NCBI GenBank assembly: GCA_003553305.1
Contig: PWEB01000149.1
Span: 1-6,054, forward strand
DNA length: 6,054 nucleotides
Reading direction: 5' to 3'
From: Syntrophomonadaceae bacterium
GTDB lineage: Bacteria > Bacillota > Dethiobacteria > DTU022
Positions 1-6,054 of this stretch are shown one piece after another. The notes under the pieces are model-generated. The model saw only the letters and a list, made by a program, of their open reading frames with translations. It ran no database searches and had not been told where the DNA came from. The position numbers and the translations under genes were made by a program. The first letter of the stretch is position 1; every line of letters starts with the position of its first letter.

Positions 1-2328
1 GATAAAATATTCATTGATCAATTCTTTGATGTGCTGAGACATAAACCTGAAAATATTCATATACTGCCCGAGGGTTACACTGGTTGAGGTTAGGCTGTAG
101 CGAAACATTTCCAGGGTTGAATTAAAATTCTGATTGACCATTCCATCCAATTCAAGGCCTGTCTTGAAAAAGACCAGCACATCATAAATATTTTTTAGGG
201 TTTTAGACGAAATATATTTTAGCTCAATTTCAATGAGAATTTTTTCCATTAAGCGGGAAGCAACCTGTTCTAATTTATAAGTCAGGCCAAGAGCTTCAAA
301 TTTTGGCTCCTTGTATTGCCCATACATCGAAGGAATCCCGAACGCAATATGGCGCTTATAGTAAATAGTCTCAATCGCTTCAGTTTCCTCTTTGTTCAAG
401 ATGACCTCTTTAAGAATAGACATATAAGTGTATATCTGCTCCAGAGCTTCACAGTAACGTTTTTGCTCCAACAGCTCTTTGAGATAATCAATATCCTCCC
501 GGTTAAAAAAACGGCTGTTCAACAACAAGTTTGCAATATCCCGGGTTTCAAAAGAATATTTTTCCAACAAAAGCTGGTTTAACTGGATCAGATGAAGCAA
601 ACGTTTTTTGTCTCTTTCATTATTTTCATTTACAGAATCAAAATAAGCAGCTACTTCGCTTTCTGGCAGCTTTAGCAAACCAGTGTGGTCAACTCCGAAA
701 TAATCACAAGCAGCCCGCATCAGCTTATTAACTCCACTGTATAGCTCGCTATTTTCATCAAAGGTAGCAATTACATCAGCAGGCAGGATTTCTTCAAGCG
801 GTCCCCGTTCACCACTGAGCCAGTAACCGGCCACCCGGTTAACCAGTTCAATATGGGTGTTATTACTTTCAGAATGGACCTGTTTGCGAACAAAGTGAAT
901 TATCTTATCCTTTCTGCCGGCTAATTCATCGATCACAGTACTGACCTCACGCAGCTTACCTTCGGCACCGATCTCGCTAAAATATACCGGAAAAACCCGG
1001 GCTAACTGTTTAACCTGCTTGTAGACGGGGGCAATGTCTGCATTCAATAACCTGGTTATATCCCTCTGGAAGAGATCCGTGTCAGAAATGAATATACCAC
1101 CTAACTTTAAATTGACCATCAGAGCTGATAGAAGCTTCTTAAATTTATAAGGTGATGTTTCAATCAGATCAAGCCAGATCCTAATATTTTTTACGTGGTC
1201 AGCATTTACCTTGGACTCCCAATTACTGTCAATTTCAACTTTACCGGGATATACAAATCCAAATTCAATCAGTTTTTGCATGTAGTGGGCTGTAATATTC
1301 TCATCATCAATACTGACGATTTCTTTTCCAAGCGTAAAAATACAGTCCAGCACTGTATCAGTTTGCTGCTCTTTTAGCTCGCTGAAAAAGTCAAAAAGCA
1401 TATCAACAAAATGGTATATCTGTGAGTGTTCAAGCTCGGAAAGGGCTGTCTTAAGCAGGCGGTTCAGATCATAGAGGAGATGTTTTTTTAACTGAGCCAT
1501 GCCGGGAATGTGCAGCACATAAATGAGATAATACACTTTTTCAATAGAAAGATTAAATTCCTCACTGAAGTGACGAAAGTGATTCGCAATGTCATTGAAA
1601 AAAAGATTTGACTGTATTTCCTCCCAGGTATTTGAATCTTCGATGCGGGCGGAGAGCTCATCAAAAAAATCCTGACCGATCAGCTTAATCTTTTGATCAT
1701 AAACCGGTTGAAAAAGATCAGATTTACTTTCAAACCATTCTTCGGCATTAGTAGTTTTAGCCCAGTAAGCACAGCTTACTCGCAGGACATCTTTAGTCAG
1801 GCGGCATACTTCTTCGTTAAATTGCGGCAGAGCCGCTGCCCGGTAGAGGTATTTTTTAAAATAACCAGCATTGCGAAGGAAAATATCTTCATCTTCATTC
1901 ATGCCCTTTTCAATCAGGCCCAGACAGCGCCGGATAACCTGGTCAGGATAACTGCCTTCATTAAGAAGCCGGTCGATAAATTTAAAAAGGGTTTTTACCA
2001 ACTGCTCCCGCTGCTTATCCTCCAAATTCTTGTTAAAAAGGTCTTCAAAAATAGAAACCAAAAAGAGCAGGGCTTCTTCCGATTCTTCAATCGAACTGTA
2101 GAGCCATAAATCAGTCAGACTGATCGTGTGTAGATTTTCTATTATATAATCGTAATTGGGGTGGGGATGGTTGTATTCAATAAAAAGCTCTTCTGTTCTC
2201 TTATTAATCCCCCAGTATGAAGAAGATAAAGAAACAAACCAACTATGTTTTTGGGGAAGTGCTTTCTCTTCCTGTTTTGTCTGAGCTAAATTATCTTCCA
2301 AAGCTCCTGATTTAAACCCGGTTTCCAT
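1..2328 (-). CDS. Very large protein, N-terminal 776 residues (3' end outside window); possibly PEP/pyruvate-binding (PPDK-like) family
   Basis: This frame is open without a stop from the ATG at 2328-2326 to base 1, so the protein has at least 776 residues and its C-terminus is not visible. The start is secure: an in-frame TAA lies directly upstream and GAGGTGAG sits 3 nt before the ATG. The sequence is rich in Leu, Glu, Lys and Phe and looks mainly helical, with no signal peptide or membrane segment. The most distinctive stretch is GIPSMYGQYKEPKFEALGL at residues 664-682, followed by a helical, charged segment to the edge. From memory, similar stretches occur in long bacterial proteins that carry a pyruvate phosphate dikinase/PEP synthase nucleotide-binding domain further downstream. 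That domain itself is not in the window, so the functional name is an inference. It has its own promoter and follows a decayed PAS gene, so it is probably not part of the nagB operon. Coding status is near certain, function weak. Confidence 0.9.
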   Translation of the reverse strand, partial: METGFKSGALEDNLAQTKQEEKALPQKHSWFVSLSSSYWGINKRTEELFIEYNHPHPNYDYIIENLHTISLTDLWLYSSIEESEEALLFLVSIFEDLFNKNLEDKQREQLVKTLFKFIDRLLNEGSYPDQVIRRCLGLIEKGMNEDEDIFLRNAGYFKKYLYRAAALPQFNEEVCRLTKDVLRVSCAYWAKTTNAEEWFESKSDLFQPVYDQKIKLIGQDFFDELSARIEDSNTWEEIQSNLFFNDIANHFRHFSEEFNLSIEKVYYLIYVLHIPGMAQLKKHLLYDLNRLLKTALSELEHSQIYHFVDMLFDFFSELKEQQTDTVLDCIFTLGKEIVSIDDENITAHYMQKLIEFGFVYPGKVEIDSNWESKVNADHVKNIRIWLDLIETSPYKFKKLLSALMVNLKLGGIFISDTDLFQRDITRLLNADIAPVYKQVKQLARVFPVYFSEIGAEGKLREVSTVIDELAGRKDKIIHFVRKQVHSESNNTHIELVNRVAGYWLSGERGPLEEILPADVIATFDENSELYSGVNKLMRAACDYFGVDHTGLLKLPESEVAAYFDSVNENNERDKKRLLHLIQLNQLLLEKYSFETRDIANLLLNSRFFNREDIDYLKELLEQKRYCEALEQIYTYMSILKEVILNKEETEAIETIYYKRHIAFGIPSMYGQYKEPKFEALGLTYKLEQVASRLMEKILIEIELKYISSKTLKNIYDVLVFFKTGLELDGMVNQNFNSTLEMFRYSLTSTSVTLGQYMNIFRFMSQHIKELINEYFI

Positions 2329-2331
2329 TTA

Positions 2332-2339
2332 CTCACCTC
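2332..2339 (-). promoter_or_regulatory. Ribosome binding site of the large gene
   Basis: On the minus strand this reads GAGGTGAG, a strong match to the anti-Shine-Dalgarno sequence. The core GAGGTG lies 5 nt before the ATG at 2328. Together with the in-frame TAA immediately before the ATG it fixes the start of the large gene. Confidence 0.8.
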
Positions 2340-2363
2340 AAATGCGAATACCTTACTATTTAT

Positions 2364-2393
2364 AGTATATCATTTTTAGTCCATATTTGTTGA
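2364..2393 (-). promoter_or_regulatory. Probable extended -10 promoter of the large gene
   Basis: On the minus strand a -10 box TATACT (2369-2364) is preceded by TGA (2372-2370), giving the TG-N extended -10 motif. A weak -35 candidate TCAACA (2393-2388, 4 of 6 matching TTGACA) lies 18 bp upstream. Transcription would start near 2357 and give a leader of roughly 30 nt before the ATG at 2328. The flanking DNA is very AT-rich. Prediction is by eye only. Confidence 0.55.
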
Positions 2394-2455
2394 CCTTATA
2401 TTTTTGTACTATTTTATTAATCTTCAATTGCATTTTGAAGGACAAGGGGCTTATT

Positions 2456-3114
2456 TCATTTGTCAAATATGAATAAACTCTTATTTGCAAATGTTTTCCT
2501 TGTTTCAACTAAAAAGGAATTTGTTTTGATTTGGAACGATCCGGGAATGATTGAGGGAATAGGGGTAAGTCTTTCTATTATCTTGATTATTACATTAATC
2601 CGCCATGAGTTGCCTTCACCAAAAATCTCCCTTTCATCACCGGTAATAATCGGTAAGTTAGCAGTCTTTTCCGGGATGCCAGTCCGATAAACCCGATTAT
2701 ATATTTCATAAATTTTTTTTGGATCCCTGTCAATAACGGTATAATTAAAGCCCATCCCCTCATCGCATTCATAGCCCATTATTTGACACAATGAGTCATT
2801 GGAAAAGGTAAAATTACAAGCCGGATCAACTTCGTAGTACCCTTCTTACATAGATGCAAGGATATCACGGTATCTCTCCTCTGATTCTTTCAGCGACTGT
2901 TCTGTCTGTTTCCTTGAGATGGCATTCGATATTATTTCTCGGGGTGGATTAATTCCCAAAATCACATCTTATAGAGCTCTTCTTTGGAGTAGCCGGTTAT
3001 CTGCTTACCAGCAGGGTTGGTATAAACATAGAAATCATCTTGAAAGATCATGGTCGCAATCGGGGATTTTTCAGCCAGGATCCTGAACTTTTCTTCACTT
3101 TCTTTTAACCAATC
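2456..3114 (-). pseudogene. Decayed PAS-domain sensor protein (two PAS units)
   Basis: Reading the minus strand, the first PAS unit begins with DWLKESEEKFRILAEKSPIA (3114 downward) and runs through QITGYSKEELYKM to a TGA at 2964-2962. Beyond that stop the same frame still reads FWELIHPEK, a normal PAS continuation. The frame then changes. A second unit starts near 2944 with AISRKQTEQSLKESEERYRD, meets a TAA at 2848-2846, and continues in frame as EGYYEVDPACNFTFSNDSLC, then QIMGYECDEGMGFNYTVIDR and YNRVYRTGIPEK. PAS-like sequence ends near 2608. The remaining residues to the TGA at 2458-2456 resemble nothing I recognise. A TAG at 3117-3115 closes the frame upstream, and no convincing start was found. 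About 60 residues normally found between HPE and the inter-PAS linker are missing, so stops, a frameshift and a deletion have all accumulated. The intact ancestor was probably a multi-PAS histidine kinase, diguanylate cyclase or similar signalling protein. No output domain survives here. Confidence 0.85.
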
Positions 3115-3170
3115 CTATCGGGATCTTTGATCGATTCAATTCTTTATATTAACCATTTGTCCTTGCTAAC

Positions 3171-3899
3171 CTAAAGCAGGGAAGCTGCTTGTTTATCTAC
3201 AATCAGTATTATGTCTCGATGAAGCTGTAAAAGGGAGGCTGGAATATCTGTAGAAATCCTTCCACTGACTGATTTTTGAATAGCCGAAGCCTTGCTTTCC
3301 CCGCTGGCCAGGAGCATGATCTTCTTTGCATGCATAATCGAAGCCATCCCCATAGTAATAGCCCGCCGCGGCACCTCTTCAGGAGAACTGAAAAACCGAC
3401 TATTAGCCTCAACGGTTTCTTCAGCCAGTTCCACAAGGTGGGTTCTAGTTTGCAAGAATTGACCCGGTTCGTTAAATCCAATATGCCCGTTTACCCCTAT
3501 GCCCAGAATCTGAAGGTCAATACCGCCCATGCTGGAGATTTTATAATCATACTCACGGCATACTTCACTAATATCCTGCTCATTATTACCGTGAGGAATA
3601 TGTGTATTTTCAGGTCTGATATTAACATGATCAAACAAGTGTCGGCCCATATAACAATGGTAACTTTGCGGGTGTTTCAAAGAAAGAGCGGTGTATTCAT
3701 CGAGGTTAAAAGTAACCACCGAGGCAAAATCAATCATTTTATCCCTGTACATTTCAACCAGCCTGGCATACATTCCCTCGGGAGTAGATCCGGTAGCCAA
3801 TCCCAAAACACTGTCTTTTTTCTGATTGACTTGATGCGCCACGATATCTGCCGCTTTTATGGTCATCTGTTGGTAGTTATCAACTATTTGTATCTCCAT
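3171..3899 (-). CDS. nagB: Glucosamine-6-phosphate deaminase NagB
   Basis: A 242-residue cytoplasmic enzyme that reversibly converts glucosamine-6-phosphate to fructose-6-phosphate plus ammonia, linking amino-sugar use with glycolysis. The length matches the short Bacillus-type NagB; the E. coli enzyme is longer. Family motifs are all present: the phosphate-binding loop LGLATGSTP (residues 32-40), FNLDEY with the catalytic Asp67, and GIGVNGHIGFNEPG (133-146) with His139 and Glu144. Asn137 stands where E. coli has Asp141, as I recall for Bacillus-type enzymes. Lys203 in ASGESKASAI fits the phosphate-binding Lys. The ATG at 3899 is preceded in frame by TAA, so it is the earliest start. The nearest Shine-Dalgarno, GGAG, is about 12 nt away, which is long, so translation may depend partly on coupling to the gene 23 bp upstream. 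It is the last gene of the apparent three-gene operon. No clear terminator follows it. Confidence 0.97.
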   Translation of the reverse strand: MEIQIVDNYQQMTIKAADIVAHQVNQKKDSVLGLATGSTPEGMYARLVEMYRDKMIDFASVVTFNLDEYTALSLKHPQSYHCYMGRHLFDHVNIRPENTHIPHGNNEQDISEVCREYDYKISSMGGIDLQILGIGVNGHIGFNEPGQFLQTRTHLVELAEETVEANSRFFSSPEEVPRRAITMGMASIMHAKKIMLLASGESKASAIQKSVSGRISTDIPASLLQLHRDIILIVDKQAASLL

Positions 3900-3922
3900 G
3901 CTTTAATCATTCTCCGCTTCAT

Positions 3923-4822
3923 CTAAAATATTTCTTCCTTTTCTTCGGTAGTATAGAACAAGGTCATCAACTCGTTGAAATCAATCGAATCAGGAGCAGA
4001 GACTAAAGACTCTTCGGCTGCGCTCCTGCTATGCCGAGCCTTTTCTTCAAGTGAGGCGATTTTTTTATCCAAACCGCAGTCTTGAAGCATCTTTTTGATC
4101 CGGTGATAAAGATCAAGGCTGCCGTAAAAGTACTCCCCTTCATAAAGAATCTTAGATGCCACCATCGCTTTAAAGTCTCTAAACTGAAGCTGATCCTGAA
4201 CAGTTTCCAAATCCTTGATAATATAATCAATTTCTTCTTTAGAAACCGGGTTAATCAACAGATTATATTTTTCTCTGTAAATCAATTCATCTAGACTCTT
4301 CGAAAACTGCCAGGATAAACCATCGGTAACAACGATGATGTCGAGATCAGATCCCCTGACCATTTCACCGGTTGAAGATTCCGGACGCAATTCTGCGTGA
4401 GCCATACCAAAAACCACATCACCAGCAATAATAAAAGTTGAATGATCGATGATAGCATCCCGGTCCGGGTGACCTTGAACAAGGCGATCGATTGTTTCCC
4501 GGGCCAGGTTAATTTTTTTCTTGCTGATCGCAATGATTTCTTTTCTAAGTTCTTCAGCCTGGCTTTCAATTGCCTCTTTATCTGCCTCTAGTCCGATGAT
4601 AGTATAATTCATGAATTCTCTCATGATCGAAGGTGATAACCGGGCATAACCATCAACCTTCATATCAAGCCGTAAGTAACGCCTGCCCACAATACGAGTT
4701 AGAACCTGCTTTGTATTGCTACAAATTCTCCAGGCTTTAAAAACATTTATACCGATTTCCCGGATTAAATCTTTGCCCGTTAATGGTCCATGGCTTTCCA
4801 ACAACTTAATTACTTTATCCAT
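3923..4822 (-). CDS. Winged-helix-like plus nucleotidyltransferase-fold protein, substrate unknown
   Basis: A 299-residue soluble protein. Residues 1-75 (LLESHGPLTGKDLIREIG, then RRYLRLDMKVDGYARLSPSI) look like a winged-helix or related nucleic-acid or ligand-binding module. A charged helix at about 78-115 leads to a nucleotidyltransferase core: FIIAGDVVFGM (130-140), then MVRGSDLDIIVV (154-165). Asp159 and Asp161 fit the paired metal-binding acids of the polymerase-beta superfamily. The usual Gly-Ser pair is Gly134-Asp135, and it lies about 24 residues before Asp159, more than the usual 9-13. The rest is helical, with an acidic C-terminal tail. The ATG overlaps the stop of the upstream acyltransferase gene (ATGGATAA shared). 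GAGAGG lies 5 nt before it, so the two are translationally coupled. nagB follows after 23 bp. The role is unknown: RNA, protein or small-molecule nucleotidylation are all possible. The fold is unrelated to the GlmU uridylyltransferase domain. Confidence 0.85.
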   Translation of the reverse strand: MDKVIKLLESHGPLTGKDLIREIGINVFKAWRICSNTKQVLTRIVGRRYLRLDMKVDGYARLSPSIMREFMNYTIIGLEADKEAIESQAEELRKEIIAISKKKINLARETIDRLVQGHPDRDAIIDHSTFIIAGDVVFGMAHAELRPESSTGEMVRGSDLDIIVVTDGLSWQFSKSLDELIYREKYNLLINPVSKEEIDYIIKDLETVQDQLQFRDFKAMVASKILYEGEYFYGSLDLYHRIKKMLQDCGLDKKIASLEEKARHSRSAAEESLVSAPDSIDFNELMTLFYTTEEKEEIF

Positions 4823-5645
4823 TACTGCCTCTCTCGCTCATCTCCCGAAATTCCTGTTCTTGTTTAATCTTAACAATTGTCCCCGGAGCATAATACCCCC
4901 TGGCTGTACCATTGGGATAAAGTAAAGCATTTTTTCCCATTAAAGTTCCCGGAGTAGTCACACAGTTACAGCCTGTTTCAACCCCGTCGGCAAGGATAGC
5001 TCCGAACTTTCGCAAACCAGTTTCATATGCCCGGCCCTGAATGGTTAAAACCACCGGGGAATCGATCACCTTCAAATTTGCCAGTTTAGTACCTGCTCCC
5101 AAATTTACTTCGCCGAGTAAACTATCCCCAATATATGCAAAATGGCCGGCTTTACTGCCCCCCATCATCACTGATGACTTAATTTCAGTGGCATGACCAA
5201 CCACACAGTCATTTCCAATTAAAGCATCTCCACGAATATAGGCGCCATGACGGACCTCGGTACGATCGCCAATTATAGTTGGACCTTTGATCAGGGCGCC
5301 GGGTTCAATAATTGTCCCCTCACCAATAAAAATCTGATCATCAAGCAGGTATGAGCCACCATAAATAATGCTTGCTCCTTCTAGAATAATTCCGTCTTTC
5401 CTAACCACCGTTTTTTTACCTTCTGTGTCAATATTAAACCCGGAAGTAAACAGATTCGCTTTGTGGATAACAACTGTTTCTTTAATGAAAGCACTACCAG
5501 CACGAAAATCTTTCACATTAGGCCGAATCATCTCTTTAATAAAAGCCTTTAACCGGGGCAATGCTTCCCAGACATATTCTGTACCCTTGAAAAGTTCTTT
5601 AAATGGGCTTTCCTGCAATGCAAAAAAATCTGTTGCTTTCAGCAA
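4815..5645 (-). CDS. GlmU C-terminal-like left-handed beta-helix acetyltransferase (probable sugar-1-phosphate N-acetyltransferase)
   Basis: A 276-residue protein. Residues 1-45 (ATDFFALQ, then YVWEALPRLKAFIKEMI) form a short helical leader of the type seen in stand-alone GlmU-like proteins. From about 48 to 260, hexapeptide repeats ([LIV]-G-x4) build a left-handed beta-helix, e.g. IFIGEGTIIEPGALIKGPTI. IRGDALIG, TEIKSSVMMGGSKAGHFAYIGD and NLGAGTKLAN line up with the GlmU acetyltransferase site. Arg138, Lys156, His168, Tyr171 and Asn190 correspond to E. coli GlmU Arg333, Lys351, His363, Tyr366 and Asn377. Acetyl-CoA-dependent N-acetylation of glucosamine-1-phosphate is therefore plausible, but no uridylyltransferase domain is present. 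A longer frame extends up to 5741. I prefer the TTG at 5645 because AAGGAGGG lies 7 nt upstream and a promoter overlaps the beginning of the longer frame. It is the first gene of the operon and overlaps the next by 8 bp. An alternative is another sugar O- or N-acyltransferase. Confidence 0.88.
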   Translation of the reverse strand: MLKATDFFALQESPFKELFKGTEYVWEALPRLKAFIKEMIRPNVKDFRAGSAFIKETVVIHKANLFTSGFNIDTEGKKTVVRKDGIILEGASIIYGGSYLLDDQIFIGEGTIIEPGALIKGPTIIGDRTEVRHGAYIRGDALIGNDCVVGHATEIKSSVMMGGSKAGHFAYIGDSLLGEVNLGAGTKLANLKVIDSPVVLTIQGRAYETGLRKFGAILADGVETGCNCVTTPGTLMGKNALLYPNGTARGYYAPGTIVKIKQEQEFREMSERGSNG

Positions 5646-5652
5646 GTCGGAG

Positions 5653-5660
5653 CCCTCCTT
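5653..5660 (-). promoter_or_regulatory. Ribosome binding site that decides a TTG start
   Basis: On the minus strand this reads AAGGAGGG, nearly the full anti-Shine-Dalgarno complement, and ends 7 nt before the TTG at 5645-5643. It supports that TTG as the start of the beta-helix acetyltransferase over the upstream in-frame TTG at 5741, which has no comparable site. Confidence 0.75.
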
Positions 5661-5712
5661 TTTTGCAGTATTATTTAACAAATTAATGACCAGATTATCT
5701 TGACATAGGGTC

Positions 5713-5741
5713 ATTATATACAGGGAGCTCCAAACAAGCAA
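5713..5741 (-). promoter_or_regulatory. Promoter of the acetyltransferase-nucleotidyltransferase-nagB operon
   Basis: On the minus strand a consensus -10 box TATAAT (5718-5713) sits 17 bp downstream of TTGCTT (5741-5736), a -35 box matching only the TTG half of TTGACA. Transcription would start near 5706, about 60 nt before the TTG start at 5645. No second promoter is obvious before the two downstream genes, which are overlapping or closely spaced, so this one probably serves all three. I recognise no riboswitch in the short leader. Confidence 0.6.
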
Positions 5742-5762
5742 GGCAAAACCCCGGGTAAAAAC

Positions 5763-5849
5763 AAAAAATGCAGACAGTGCTGGACCTGTAAGACAAATAA
5801 GCAGTTTCGGCTTAAACTACTGTTTGGTCAGCACTGCAAGCATTTTTTT
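5763..5849 (-). terminator. Branched inverted repeat, probable (possibly bidirectional) terminator after the transhydrogenase gene
   Basis: On the plus strand AAAAAATGC (5763-5771) pairs with GCATTTTTTT (5840-5849). Inside it CAGTGCTG (5775-5782) pairs perfectly with CAGCACTG (5829-5836), and ACC (5784-5786) pairs with GGT (5826-5828). A second hairpin lies in the loop: AGCAGTTT (5800-5807) with AAACTACT (5814-5821), allowing one G-U pair in one orientation, and a 6-nt loop. On the minus strand the structure ends in TTTTTTGTTTTT, as expected of an intrinsic terminator for the gene ending at 5923. The A-tract/T-tract symmetry would let it act in both directions. The nested stem is more elaborate than most terminators, so a small palindromic repeat element is an alternative. 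Confidence 0.6.
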
Positions 5850-5922
5850 AGCTGCACAAGCCACAAGTCTTATCTTCAGCTTATACCGCTTTTGGCTCCT
5901 GGCTTACGCAAAACCGCCCTCT
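5850..5922. other. Intergenic stretch with no recognised feature
   Basis: Spacer between the transhydrogenase stop and the inverted repeat. I see no gene, promoter or RNA here. Confidence 0.5.
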
Positions 5923-6054
5923 TTAAGATTTTGAGGTAAGCTCCTGGTAGTCCGCCATCAGCTCTGGCACCGTCTGGGCAGCATCGCCAAAGAGTTTAAT
6001 CACATTATCCTGCTCATATAGAGTATTCTCCACACCCGAATAGCCAGGTTTATA
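5923..6054 (-). CDS. pntB: NAD(P) transhydrogenase subunit beta, C-terminal 43 residues (5' end outside window)
   Basis: On the minus strand the frame is open from the window edge and ends with TAA at 5925-5923. Its 43 residues include PGYSGVENTLYEQDNVIKLF and then GDAAQTVPELMADYQEL. This matches the end of PntB domain III, which in E. coli runs YAGVQNPLFF...MLFGDAK and contributes to the NADP(H) site. The full enzyme is a membrane complex that couples hydride transfer between NADH and NADP+ to proton movement. The membrane part of beta and the alpha subunit would lie beyond the window. The visible sequence diverges somewhat from the enterobacterial form and carries a slightly longer polar tail. 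A terminator-like structure follows, so it is probably a separate transcription unit from the operon downstream. The identification rests on a short segment. Confidence 0.7.
   Translation of the reverse strand, partial: YKPGYSGVENTLYEQDNVIKLFGDAAQTVPELMADYQELTSKS

Noticed and set aside
1693..2109. 138-codon plus-strand open frame, with shorter ones at 316-731 and 1195-1377
   Set aside because: All lie opposite the continuous 776-codon minus-strand gene and have no family resemblance; they are shadows.
2390..2418. Possible plus-strand promoter beginning TTGACC
   Set aside because: The matching -10 (TTTATT) is poor and no plus-strand gene follows.
2422..2440. Small hairpin CTTCAA...TTGAAG upstream of the large gene
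   Set aside because: Only 6 AT-rich pairs and no T-run after it in either direction; too weak for a terminator or operator call.
2460..2690. 76-codon plus-strand open frame with a hydrophobic stretch
   Set aside because: It lies antisense to the PAS remnant, has no convincing ribosome binding site and is most simply a chance frame.
3115..3170. Possible terminator or short gene just after nagB (ATG GTT AAT ATA AAG AAT TGA)
   Set aside because: The frame is only 6 codons, and the only palindrome (GATCAAAGATC) is too short and lacks a T-tract.
3276..3926. 216-codon open frame on the plus strand opposite nagB
   Set aside because: It is antisense to the unmistakable nagB, its product has no recognisable motif, and it has no ribosome binding site of note.

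Overview
The window reads almost entirely on the minus strand. Gene order in the direction of transcription is: tail of a transhydrogenase beta subunit, a hairpin terminator, a three-gene amino-sugar-like operon, a decayed PAS-domain gene, and a very large gene whose 3' end lies outside the window. Base composition is moderately AT-rich. Shine-Dalgarno sites are strong (AAGGAGGG, GAGGTGAG), -10 elements are clear sigma70/sigmaA type, and NagB has the short 242-residue form typical of Gram-positive bacteria. These features suggest an anaerobic Bacillota (Clostridia) host. The style of the PAS sequences would also fit Desulfobacterota, so the lineage call is tentative.

Region by region. 5923-6054 encodes the last 43 residues of a protein that looks like NAD(P) transhydrogenase subunit beta (PntB). 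5763-5849 is a branched inverted repeat with an A-tract and a T-tract, probably its terminator. 5713-5741 holds a good promoter for the operon that follows. The operon is a left-handed beta-helix (GlmU C-terminal-like) acetyltransferase started at TTG (5645), then a winged-helix plus nucleotidyltransferase-fold protein overlapping it by 8 bp, then nagB 23 bp further on. 2456-3114 is the wreck of a PAS sensor gene, with two PAS units, stops, a frameshift and an internal deletion. 1-2328 is a continuous 776-codon open frame with a clear start, ribosome binding site and promoter. It is open at the window edge. It is probably the helical N-terminal part of a very large protein, possibly a PEP/pyruvate-binding (PPDK/PEP synthase-like) enzyme.

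How the genes may work together: NagB interconverts glucosamine-6-phosphate with fructose-6-phosphate and ammonia. The beta-helix protein keeps the residues that GlmU uses to N-acetylate glucosamine-1-phosphate, but lacks a GlmU uridylyltransferase domain. The middle gene is a polymerase-beta-like nucleotidyltransferase with an atypically spaced active-site motif and an N-terminal winged-helix-like region. Its substrate cannot be read from the sequence. The tight coupling of these three genes is the most interesting part of the window.
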